This document shows, one piece after another, positions 43,495 through 51,053 of a stretch of DNA of 64,000 nt. The stretch is from NCBI RefSeq assembly GCF_001515525.1, contig NZ_BCNQ01000012.1, positions 1 through 64,000 of the forward strand, written 5' to 3'. Numbering within the stretch: the first letter of the stretch is position 1; each line of letters starts with the position of its first letter. A program made the position numbers and the translations under genes. Source of the DNA: Piscicoccus intestinalis NBRC 104926 (GTDB lineage: Bacteria > Actinomycetota > Actinomycetes > Actinomycetales > Dermatophilaceae). The notes below the pieces were generated by a model. The model saw nothing but the letters and a program-made list of their open reading frames with translations. It was not told the DNA's origin and ran no database searches.

Positions 43495-44120
43495 GAGAGC
43501 CCCCGAGTCGTGTCGACGGGGGGTGGGTCGGCCGGAAGCAGGTCGGCCTCGGGCTCGTCAGCCGGACACGTCGCCGCCCGAGACTCGCCGAGCGGGCGCA
43601 TGCCGAGCACCCCCGCTGCCAGCAGCACCGCGCCGCCGAGCAGGCCGGCCAGGGTCGGCGCCGGAGCCCACCCGAGCACCTGCGCGACGAACGCGAGCGC
43701 GGCCGCCGCCAGGCTCGCGACGGCGGCGCCGACGAGCAGCGGCATGCGAAACGCGCGGGCCAGCGGCAGGAAGTGGCCCCCGACGACAGCCAGGGTCCAC
43801 ACCGGGATGAACTCAGGCCGCTGCGCCCGGCCCAGCAGCATCGCGCCGCCGACGATGAGCACGATCTCGACGAGCACCCACGTCCAGTACGTGCGCCGCA
43901 CCCCCGGGTCGACGGACATCGTCGGAGCGCCCGGCGCGCACCGCAGCCGGCCGATCGCGACCAGCGTGGCGAACACCGCGACCAGCGACCCGAGGCCCAG
44001 CACCGCGCCGATGCGCTCGCCCTGCTGCCCCCAGCCGAACCAGGCCACCGCGGCCACGCAGAAGATGACGGCGCAGATCGCCCGGTCCTTCGCGGCCGAT
44101 CCCACAGCGTTCTCGCTCAT
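43491..44120 (-). CDS. Polytopic membrane protein of unknown function
   Basis: 209 residues with about six hydrophobic segments in two groups (residues 15-65 and 82-170) and an acidic, Pro-rich C-terminus. First gene of the regulator operon; the ATGA overlap with the next gene is direct evidence for it. I do not recognise the family. ATG at 44120 is chosen; the longer frame starting at 44162 runs through the operators. Confidence 0.8.
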   Translation of the reverse strand: MSENAVGSAAKDRAICAVIFCVAAVAWFGWGQQGERIGAVLGLGSLVAVFATLVAIGRLRCAPGAPTMSVDPGVRRTYWTWVLVEIVLIVGGAMLLGRAQRPEFIPVWTLAVVGGHFLPLARAFRMPLLVGAAVASLAAAALAFVAQVLGWAPAPTLAGLLGGAVLLAAGVLGMRPLGESRAATCPADEPEADLLPADPPPVDTTRGLS

Positions 44121-44144
44121 GTCCGCCCCTGTCGACACGCCCAA

Positions 44145-44187
44145 CTTTGTACGACAAACCATGCGGCACTTTGCGAGGCAAAGTCAA
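44145..44187 (-). promoter_or_regulatory. Operon promoter with two CTTTGY-nnn-RCAAA operators
   Basis: On the reverse strand, TTGACT (44187-44182) and CATGGT (44163-44158) are spaced 18 bp and can be a -35/-10 pair. The palindrome CTTTGCGAGGCAAAG (44169-44183) lies between them; CTTTGTACGACAAAC (44145-44159) lies just after the -10. Both share CTTTG[CT]-NNN-[GA]CAAA, with centres 24 bp apart, so bound repressor would cover the promoter. Confidence 0.6.
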
Positions 44188-44212
44188 GGGTGCGAGCGTG
44201 GCGCGGCGACGG

Positions 44213-44325
44213 GCTCAGGCCGTCTCGTGGGCGGGCGCGAGCCCGGCGAGGCTCAGGCCGTCTCGTGGGTGGGCGCGAGCCCGGCGAGCTCAGGCCGTCT
44301 CGTGGGCGGGCGCGAGCCCGGCGAG
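44213..44325. repeat. Tandem repeat extending the MarR 3' end (38, 38, 37 bp)
   Basis: Three copies of GCTCAGGCCGTCTCGTGGGC-type units at 44213-44250, 44251-44288 and 44289-44325. The third is the last 12 codons of the MarR gene with its stop; the other two repeat that tail downstream. Units differ by one base (C/T at position 20). Confidence 0.85.
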
Positions 44326-44760
44326 GAGCTTGCCGAGGATGCGGTCGAGGTCGGCGACGTCGGCCTCGTCGAGCCGGTCGACGAAGAGCCCGCGCACCGC
44401 CCGCACGTGCGCCGGGGCGGCCGCCTCGATGGCGGATCGGCCGGCCGGGGTGAGCAGCACGACGGCGCCGCGTCCGTCTTCGGCGCATTCACCGCGCTCG
44501 ACGAGCCCCCGCTTCTCCATGCGCGTGAGGTGATGCGACAGCCGGCTGCGCTCCCACTGCAGGCCCTTGGCCATGTCGCTCACGCGGATGCGTTCGGTGG
44601 GGTCGTCAGTGAGGAGCACGAGCACCTCGAAGTCGGGCAGGGACAGACCCGCGTCGGCCTGCATCTGGCGGTGCAGCTGGGCGGTGAGCCGGGCGTTGAC
44701 CTGCAACCAGGCCCGCCAGACCCGCTGCTGGTGGTCATCGAGCCACGGCACATCGGTCAT
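44290..44760 (-). CDS. MarR family transcriptional regulator
   Basis: 156 residues: winged helix DMAKGLQWERSRLSHHLTRMEKRGLVERGECAEDGRGAVVLLT is the MarR DNA-binding fold. TACGAT lies 6 nt before ATG at 44760, consistent with a leaderless transcript. Divergent from the P450 gene with a 155-bp spacer; it may regulate it, but no clear palindrome is obvious there. The 3' end has been copied twice downstream. Confidence 0.9.
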   Translation of the reverse strand: MTDVPWLDDHQQRVWRAWLQVNARLTAQLHRQMQADAGLSLPDFEVLVLLTDDPTERIRVSDMAKGLQWERSRLSHHLTRMEKRGLVERGECAEDGRGAVVLLTPAGRSAIEAAAPAHVRAVRGLFVDRLDEADVADLDRILGKLLAGLAPAHETA

Positions 44761-44915
44761 TCCCCCATCGTAGGTGAATTAGTGACGCATCAAGAACCGA
44801 TTCCAGGACGCTCGTCACACTGGCTCGCGCTCAGGCCGGTGTGATCTGCGCCGAGTGGACAGGCGGGCGCTGACCAGCGCGTATACGCTCCAGAGAGGAC
44901 TAGGGGAGGGCAACG

Positions 44916-46133
44916 ATGACCCAACAGACACGATGTCCGGTGCCGCACGGCGCCCGGAAAACTTCTCGTGGAGACGATGCTTCTTCTCCCGCAGTAGAAC
45001 TCATCGGCGACACGTGGCACGTGCGGGGCCACGACGCGGTCCGTCAGGTGCTGCGCTCGGCCGAGGTGACCCAGGCCGGGTTCGCCGCGGAGACCGTTCG
45101 CCGCAGCCAACCGCGGGCCCGGCGCCCGGTGCTGTACAACGACGGGCCCGAACACCGCGACCAGCGCCGCAAGATCGCCCGCTACTTCGCGCCGGCAACC
45201 GTCGGCAAGAAGTATCGCGAGCTCATGGAGGAGCGCGCCGATGCCCTCGTCGCCGACATCGCCGCGCGCGGCCGCGTCGACCTGCGCCCGGTCACCATGC
45301 GGTACTCCGTCGACGTCGCCTCCCAGGTCGTCGGCCTGACGAACTCCGATCGCGACGCGATGGCCAAGCGCCTCGAGGCGTTCTTCGACTCGACCGGGCT
45401 GCCTCCGATCGAGAGCGGCGGACCCGCCGGACGCTTCGGGATCATCGTGTCCGCGCTGCGCAACGTGCGCACGATGGCGCCGCTCATGCGGTTCAACCGG
45501 CGGGACGTCAAACCCGCGATCGCCGCGCGGCGCACGCATCCGCAGCAGGACGTCATCTCGCACCTCATCGAGTCGGGGTACTCCGACGAGGAGATCCTCA
45601 TCGAGTGCGTCACCTACGGCGCCGCGGGCATGGTCACCACGCGCGAGTTCATCTCGATGGCCACCTGGCACCTGCTGCAGAACGACTCCGTGCGCGCGCA
45701 GTACCTCGCCGGCGACCAGGCCGAGCGCTACCGCATCCTGCACGAGGTGCTGCGCCTGGAGCCGGTGGTCGGGCACCTCTACCGGCGCACCCGCACCACG
45801 GTCGAACTCGACGACGGCACCCGCATCCCCGCCGGCTCGCTCGTCGACCTCTACATCCGTGGGGGCAACGCCGACGAGCAGGCGGTGGGCACCGACCCGC
45901 TGTCGCTGTGCCCGCACCGCGAACTCGCCGACGGCGTGCGCGAGGAGGCCCTGTCGTTCGGAGACGGAAGCCACCGCTGCCCCGGCAACGCCATCGCCAT
46001 CCAGGAGAGCGACGTCTTCCTCACCCGGCTGCTCGCGCTGCCGGTGCGGCTCGCCTCCAGCCCGCGCATCGAGTGGGACGAGCTCATCAGCGGCTACTCC
46101 GTGCGCGACATCGTCGTCGAGGTCGCGCGCTGA
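44916..46133 (+). CDS. Cytochrome P450
   Basis: 405 residues, soluble bacterial class. Haem-thiolate motif FGDGSHRCPGNAIA with Cys355; ExxR in HEVLRLEP (Glu277, Arg280); I-helix oxygen-activation motif AGMVTT at 237-242. Cys355's neighbourhood lacks the usual FGxGxHxCxG second Gly spacing only slightly (HRCPG). It needs ferredoxin and reductase partners, none of which are here. RBS GGGGAGGG before ATG at 44916. The substrate is unknown. Confidence 0.9.
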   Translation: MTQQTRCPVPHGARKTSRGDDASSPAVELIGDTWHVRGHDAVRQVLRSAEVTQAGFAAETVRRSQPRARRPVLYNDGPEHRDQRRKIARYFAPATVGKKYRELMEERADALVADIAARGRVDLRPVTMRYSVDVASQVVGLTNSDRDAMAKRLEAFFDSTGLPPIESGGPAGRFGIIVSALRNVRTMAPLMRFNRRDVKPAIAARRTHPQQDVISHLIESGYSDEEILIECVTYGAAGMVTTREFISMATWHLLQNDSVRAQYLAGDQAERYRILHEVLRLEPVVGHLYRRTRTTVELDDGTRIPAGSLVDLYIRGGNADEQAVGTDPLSLCPHRELADGVREEALSFGDGSHRCPGNAIAIQESDVFLTRLLALPVRLASSPRIEWDELISGYSVRDIVVEVAR

Positions 46134-46137
46134 GTTC

Positions 46138-46195
46138 GCTGTCGGCGGCGCGCCATCGGCGTGTGGGAGCGCGTCATCGGCTCGCCGCCGACAGC
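46138..46195. terminator. Inverted repeat between convergent P450 and TSUP genes
   Basis: GCTGTCGGCGGCG (46138-46150) pairs perfectly with CGCCGCCGACAGC (46183-46195) across a 32-nt spacer. Same layout as the repeat at 12560-12633. No T-tract; bidirectional termination is inferred. Confidence 0.55.
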
Positions 46196-46206
46196 GCCGG
46201 CGCAGG

Positions 46207-46968
46207 TCATGTCAGCAGCAGCCGCAGGCCGACGACGTAGCCGGTGAGCACGACGAGGGCCCGGAAGACGGGGCCTGGCAACCGTCTCCCGACGTGGGCG
46301 CCGAGCCAGCCGCCGACGAACGAGCCGACCGCGACGAGCCCGGCGATCGGCCAGTCGACCGGGCCGAACGCGATGAACACGAGCGCGCCGGCCACGTTGG
46401 CGGCGAGCACGGCGACGTTCTTGAGGCCGTTGACGACGGTCAGCGGCTGGCGCAGCCCGATCGCGAGAAAGCCGACGAGCATGACGCCCTGGCCGGCGCC
46501 GAAGTAGCCCCCGTAGCCGCCGATGACGGTGGAGACGGCCCGCAGCGGCCACGACATGCGCTCGGTGGGGTCGGTGGGCCGGCCGCGGGCCGCGAGGCCG
46601 CGGGAGATCAGCGGCTGCCCGCCGACCAGCGTCGCGGCAAACAGGATGAGCCAGGGAACGGCGGCGTCGAAGACCGACTCCGGGGCCACGAGCAGGAACA
46701 TCGCGCCGACAAGTGCGCCCGCCGCGCTCGTCGCAGCCACCGCCCGCACCGCGGCGCCGTGCCCCGCGAGCTCGCGGCGAAAGCCGAGGCTGCCGGTGAT
46801 GCCACCGGGCACCAGGCCGACGGTGTTCGTCACGTTGGCCGCGACCGGGCTCATGCCGATCGAGAGGAGCATCGGAAAGCTCACGAGGGAGCCGGCGCCC
46901 ACGGCGCTGACGACGAAGCCCGCGCCGACGCCGGCCGCCAGAGCCGTTCCCGCGGTGCCGCCGTCCAT
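46207..46968 (-). CDS. TSUP (TauE/SafE) family sulfite/sulfonate-type permease
   Basis: 253 residues with about eight hydrophobic segments. GAGFVVSAVGAGSLVSFPMLLSIGMSPVAANVTNTVGL and the second-half echo FGAGQGVMLVGFLAIGLRQPLTVVNGLKN are the two family half-repeats. Members carry sulfite, sulfoacetate or related anions. ATG at 46968 is preferred; the frame extends upstream over an unrelated stretch. Convergent with P450. Confidence 0.87.
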   Translation of the reverse strand: MDGGTAGTALAAGVGAGFVVSAVGAGSLVSFPMLLSIGMSPVAANVTNTVGLVPGGITGSLGFRRELAGHGAAVRAVAATSAAGALVGAMFLLVAPESVFDAAVPWLILFAATLVGGQPLISRGLAARGRPTDPTERMSWPLRAVSTVIGGYGGYFGAGQGVMLVGFLAIGLRQPLTVVNGLKNVAVLAANVAGALVFIAFGPVDWPIAGLVAVGSFVGGWLGAHVGRRLPGPVFRALVVLTGYVVGLRLLLT

Positions 46969-47033
46969 TCGCACAGCCTGCCGCACGGTGAGGTGCGGGC
47001 GGCCCGAAGGGTGTCGCCGGTTACGCTGACCCC

Positions 47034-48044
47034 GTGCCACGGGGACAGCACGGAGACGATCGCGCGCGCTCATCACGAGCCGGGGCCGGCCCGATCGTCC
47101 GCACCGCGTCGTTGACCATGGATTTCGGGCGCGTCGTCGCGCTGCGCGATCTCGACGTGACGATCGGAGACGGGGTCACCGGTCTCGTGGGCGCCAACGG
47201 CGCCGGCAAGTCGACGCTCATAAAGATCCTGCTCGGCCTGCTGCGCCCCACGTCCGGCACCGCGCAGGTGCTCGGCCACGACATCGCGGCCGAGGCCCCC
47301 GCGATCCGTCGTGTCGTCGGCTACATGCCCGAACACGACTGTCTCCCACCGGATGTCAGCGCCAGCGAGTTCGTCGTGCACATGGGCCGGATGTCCGGTC
47401 TGCCCGCGTCGGCCGCCCGCGAACGCGCCGCCGACGTGCTGCGCCACGTCGGCCTCGCCGAGGAGCGCTACCGGCCGATGGGCGGCTACTCCACCGGCAT
47501 GAAGCAGCGCGCCAAGCTCGCGCAGGCGCTCGTGCACGACCCCCGGCTCGTCTTCCTCGACGAGCCGACGAACGGCCTCGACCCCGCGGCCCGCGACGAC
47601 ATGCTGCAGCTCGTGCGGCGCATCGGGCACGACTTCGGCATCGCGGTCGTCGTCACCAGCCATCTGCTCGGCGAGCTCGAACGCGTCAGCGACCATGTCG
47701 TCGTGCTCGACGGGGGCCACCTGCTGCGGTCGAGCGCCACGAGCGACTTCCTCGAGGGCACCGGCGCCCTGCTCGTCGAGGTGCTCGGCGGCCACGCCGA
47801 ACGCGACGCGATGGGCCAGGCCCTCGCCGGAGCCGGTCTGGCGTGCCGGGCGCGCGGCGCGATGATCAGCCTCGACCCGCCCGCCGACGGGGTGCCCGTG
47901 CACGATGTCGTGCGCGACACCGCCGAGCGACTCGGCCTCGGGCTCGTGCGCCTGCAGGCCGACCACCGCCGGCTCGAAGACGTCTTCAGCGACCCGGCTC
48001 CCGCGAAACCCGCCGCACTCGACCACGCCGAGGAGTCCCGATGA
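47034..48044 (+). CDS. ABC transporter ATP-binding protein (first)
   Basis: 336 residues. Walker A GANGAGKST at 53-61, signature STGMKQ at 153-158, Walker B RLVFLDEPT at 171-179. It follows the DRI type of ATPase (drug/natural product or gliding motility-like). The C-terminal about 100 residues are a regulatory extension (GGHLLRSSATSDFLEG...). The GTG start at 47034 is 6 nt after TACGCT. Its stop overlaps the next permease (ATGA), and this begins a four-gene ABC-permease-ABC-permease array. Confidence 0.92.
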   Translation: MPRGQHGDDRARSSRAGAGPIVRTASLTMDFGRVVALRDLDVTIGDGVTGLVGANGAGKSTLIKILLGLLRPTSGTAQVLGHDIAAEAPAIRRVVGYMPEHDCLPPDVSASEFVVHMGRMSGLPASAARERAADVLRHVGLAEERYRPMGGYSTGMKQRAKLAQALVHDPRLVFLDEPTNGLDPAARDDMLQLVRRIGHDFGIAVVVTSHLLGELERVSDHVVVLDGGHLLRSSATSDFLEGTGALLVEVLGGHAERDAMGQALAGAGLACRARGAMISLDPPADGVPVHDVVRDTAERLGLGLVRLQADHRRLEDVFSDPAPAKPAALDHAEESR

Positions 48045-48925
48045 GCACCAGTGCGCCCGGCGGGGGCGTCATCCACGACCTGGGCTACCGCGGCTACGAC
48101 GGGCCCCGGCTCGGCACCGGCTCCATCGCCCGGAGCCTGTTCACGCTCGGGCTGCGGCACGCGTACGGGCTCGGGCGCTCGGGGCGGTCGCGGGTGCTGC
48201 CGTTCCTGCTGCTCGCCTTCGCGACGCTGCCCGCGGCGGTGATGATCGGCGTCGTCGCGTTCACCGGCTTCGACATCGGCACCGGCTACGCCGCCTACCC
48301 CGACCAGGTGCAGACGATCATCAGCGTGTTCGCGGCCGCTCAGGCTCCGGTGCTGTTCTCCCGCGACCTGCAGCACCGCTCGATCGTGCTGTACTCGGCG
48401 CGGCCGCTGAGCATCGCCTGGTACGCGGTGGTGCGATGGCTGTCGCTGACGGCCGCGATCGCCGCGTTCATCCTCGGGCCGGTGCTCGTGCTGTACGTAG
48501 GCAGCCTGCTCACCGGGCTCGATCCAGCGCCCCACTCGGCGGCCTTCGCCAAGGCCGCGGCGGGCATGGTGCTGCTCGCGGCGATGCTGGCGGCGATCAC
48601 CGGGGTCATCAGCACCCTGTCCACGCGACGCGGACTGGCGGTGGTCGCCTCGATCGCGCTGCTCGTCTTCGGGCCGGGCGCGGTGGTGCTCGTGCAGCAA
48701 CTCGCGCTGGACCGCGGCGCGGACGCCATCGCGCAGCTCGCGGGTCTGGGCTCGCCGTACTCGATCTACACCGGGGTGCTGCACCTGATCGATCCCGACG
48801 TGGCGTCGTTCGCGCCGCCGGACTCCCCGCTGTTCAACGCCTTGTACGTCGGGGCCGCGGTCGCCATCCCCGTGCTGGGGATCGCGCTGCTCGTGCTGCG
48901 CCTGCGATCGGTGGCCTCCCGATGA
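48041..48925 (+). CDS. ABC-2 type permease (first)
   Basis: 294 residues with about six hydrophobic segments. The N-terminus VIHDLGYRGYDGPRLGTG is a motif of ABC-2 permeases in these dual-ABC clusters. ATG at 48041 overlaps the ATPase stop by 4 bp and its own stop overlaps the next ATPase start by 4 bp. It exports an unknown molecule. Confidence 0.88.
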   Translation: MSTSAPGGGVIHDLGYRGYDGPRLGTGSIARSLFTLGLRHAYGLGRSGRSRVLPFLLLAFATLPAAVMIGVVAFTGFDIGTGYAAYPDQVQTIISVFAAAQAPVLFSRDLQHRSIVLYSARPLSIAWYAVVRWLSLTAAIAAFILGPVLVLYVGSLLTGLDPAPHSAAFAKAAAGMVLLAAMLAAITGVISTLSTRRGLAVVASIALLVFGPGAVVLVQQLALDRGADAIAQLAGLGSPYSIYTGVLHLIDPDVASFAPPDSPLFNALYVGAAVAIPVLGIALLVLRLRSVASR

Positions 48926-49836
48926 GCGCCCTGGTGCTGGACCGCACCTCGCGCTGGTTCGGCAACGTCGTGGCGGTCAACGACGTGTCGATGACGATCG
49001 GGCCGGGCGTCACGGGCCTGCTCGGACCCAACGGCGCCGGCAAGACGACGCTGCTGGGCATGATGTCGGGCTTCCTGCCGCCGAGCTCGGGGTCGGTCGC
49101 GCTCGACGGGGAGCCGGTGTGGCGCCGCACCGGGATCTACCGGCACATCGGGCTCGTGCCGGAGCGGGAGATCAGCTTCGGCTACCTGTCCGGGCGCCGG
49201 TTCGTGCGGGCCAACGCCGAGCTGCAGAAGCTGCCCGACCCGGGCGCGGCGACCGAGCGGGCCCTGGCGACCGTCGACATGGCCGAGCCCGCCGACCGCA
49301 AGATCGGCACGTACTCCAAGGGCATGCGCCAGCGCATCAAGCTCGCCGCGGCGCTCGTGCACGACCCCGCGGTGCTGCTGCTCGACGAGCCGTTCAACGG
49401 CGTCGACCCCCGCCAGCGCGGCCACCTCATGCGGCTGCTGCGCACGATGGGCGAGGAGGGGCGCACGGTGCTGTTCAGCTCGCACATCCTCGAGGAGGTC
49501 GAGCAGCTCGCGCGGCACATCGAGGTCATGGTCGCCGGGCGGCACGCCGCCTCCGGCGACTTCGGCGCGATCCGTCGGCTGATGACCGACCGGCCGGTGC
49601 ACTACACGGTCTCCAGCTCCGACGACCGGGGGCTCGCGGCGGTGCTCATGCGCGCGCAGTGCGTGCGCGGGGTCGCGATGGCCCCGCGCGGCGGCCTCGA
49701 ACTGCAGGTCGATGACCTGGGCGCCTTCGCGGCCGGCCTGCCGGGCTGGGCCCGGGACGCGGGTATCACGATCTACGAACTCGTCCCCACCGACGAGTCG
49801 CTGGAGAGCGTGTTCGCCTACCTGGTGGCGTCGTGA
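48922..49836 (+). CDS. ABC transporter ATP-binding protein (second)
   Basis: 304 residues. Walker A GPNGAGKTT, signature YSKGMRQRIKLA and Walker B VLLLDEPFNG are intact. The C-terminal extension ends LVPTDESLESVFAYLVAS. It is a diverged relative of the first ATPase rather than a recent copy. ATG at 48922 overlaps the permease stop. Confidence 0.92.
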   Translation: MSALVLDRTSRWFGNVVAVNDVSMTIGPGVTGLLGPNGAGKTTLLGMMSGFLPPSSGSVALDGEPVWRRTGIYRHIGLVPEREISFGYLSGRRFVRANAELQKLPDPGAATERALATVDMAEPADRKIGTYSKGMRQRIKLAAALVHDPAVLLLDEPFNGVDPRQRGHLMRLLRTMGEEGRTVLFSSHILEEVEQLARHIEVMVAGRHAASGDFGAIRRLMTDRPVHYTVSSSDDRGLAAVLMRAQCVRGVAMAPRGGLELQVDDLGAFAAGLPGWARDAGITIYELVPTDESLESVFAYLVAS

Positions 49837-50005
49837 GCGCCCCGCCGCTCGATGCCGCGCCCGCCCGGCGCCTCGGCCGGCCCTCTCGGGCTCCGGGCGT
49901 CGGCCGACCCACCCGGCTCCCGCCGCCCGTCGCCAGCTCTACCCGGCTCGCGTCGCGCGTGGGTCGACCCGCCCCGTCCGCCCGCGTCCGACGCGAGGAG
50001 TCGCC

Positions 50006-50713
50006 ATGAACCTCACCATCGCTCGCCTGGCCGCCTCGGCCCTGCTCGGGGCTCGTCGGGTGTGGGCGCTGCTGGCGTTCCCCGGCGCGCTCATCGTGCT
50101 GGCCGTGCTCATGCGGCTGTTCGCCGAGGGCAGCACGAGCGAGCAGCTGGTCACCAACCTCGCGTACCCGATCGTGCTGCCGCTGGTCGCGCTGCTCGCG
50201 ACCTCCTCGGTGCTCGGGCCGGAGGTCGACGACGGGTCGATCGTCTACCTGCTCGCCAAGCCGGTGAACCGCTACGTGGTGGCGCTGAGCAAGTACGCCG
50301 TGGCGTGGGTGGCGACGATGCTCGCGGGCGTGCTGCCGCTGCCGCTCATCGGGTTCGTGCTCGACGGCATGCTGACGCGGGCGACGCAGGCGTGGACGCT
50401 CGGTGGTCTCGTCGCGGGCACGGCGTACTGCGCGCTGTTCCTCGCGCTGGCGGCGATCACCCGCTACGCGGTCGTCTTCGGGTTGCTCTTCGTGCTCATG
50501 TGGGAGGGTGCCCTCGGCCAGCTGCTCAGCGGAATCGCGTGGGTCTCGGTGCGGCAGTGGGGAGCCCGCGTCGCCGAGACCGTCGACAGCTGGGTCTCCG
50601 GCCCCGACCTGCCCCTGGCCTACGCCCTCGCCGCCGCCGCCGTCGTCACCCTCGGCGGCGCCTGGCTCGCCGGCGACCGGCTCCGCTCCTTCACCCTGCG
50701 CGGCGAGGCCTGA
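50006..50713 (+). CDS. ABC-2 type permease (second)
   Basis: 235 residues with about six hydrophobic segments; EVDDGSIVYLLAKPVNRYVVALSKYAVAW is a common segment of ABC-2 permeases. GAGGAG lies before ATG at 50006. A 169-bp low-complexity spacer separates it from the second ATPase, the only gap in the array, but the same transcript is likely. Confidence 0.87.
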   Translation: MNLTIARLAASALLGARRVWALLAFPGALIVLAVLMRLFAEGSTSEQLVTNLAYPIVLPLVALLATSSVLGPEVDDGSIVYLLAKPVNRYVVALSKYAVAWVATMLAGVLPLPLIGFVLDGMLTRATQAWTLGGLVAGTAYCALFLALAAITRYAVVFGLLFVLMWEGALGQLLSGIAWVSVRQWGARVAETVDSWVSGPDLPLAYALAAAAVVTLGGAWLAGDRLRSFTLRGEA

Positions 50714-51053
50714 GCGGGCCTGACTGCCTTCACCCCCGACCCTCGGCCCCCAACCCCCAGCCCCCGACCCCGAGCCGAGCCCGAGCCCCGGAGCCCCGGA
50801 GCCCCGGAGCCCCGGAGCCGAGCCCGACCCCCAAGCCCGACCTCCAACCCCGACCCCTGGCCCCTGGCCCCGAGCCCCGAGCCCCCGAGCCCCGAGCCCC
50901 GAGCCCCGAGCCCCGAGCCCCGAGAGATGATGGGAACTTCCGCCGGGCAGACGCGGCAGATTTACCACGCTGTTCGGCACCCGATCGGTCGCCGAGGCCC
51001 GATCGATCGGGCGGACCGGGCCATGGCCTCGCCAGGCAAGGAGGTCGATCGGC
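50714..51053. other. Intergenic region: low-complexity tract and hairpin
   Basis: About 50750-50925 is built of GAGCCCCGG-like 8-9-bp units, in two runs separated by CCCGACC-type sequence. The family B hairpin follows at 50920-50977. AAGGAGG at about 51039 is the ribosome-binding site of the next gene. Confidence 0.7.
50920..50977. repeat. Family B hairpin, copy 3
   Basis: The right part GCAGACGCGGCAGATTTACC (50948-50967) is identical to copy 1. The left arm CCGAGAGATGATGGGAACTT pairs imperfectly with the right end. It directly follows the GAGCCCC tandem repeats. Confidence 0.7.

Noticed and set aside
44213-44325. Possible CRISPR array
   Set aside because: Three units of 37-38 bp abut directly with no spacers, and the last is gene-coding.
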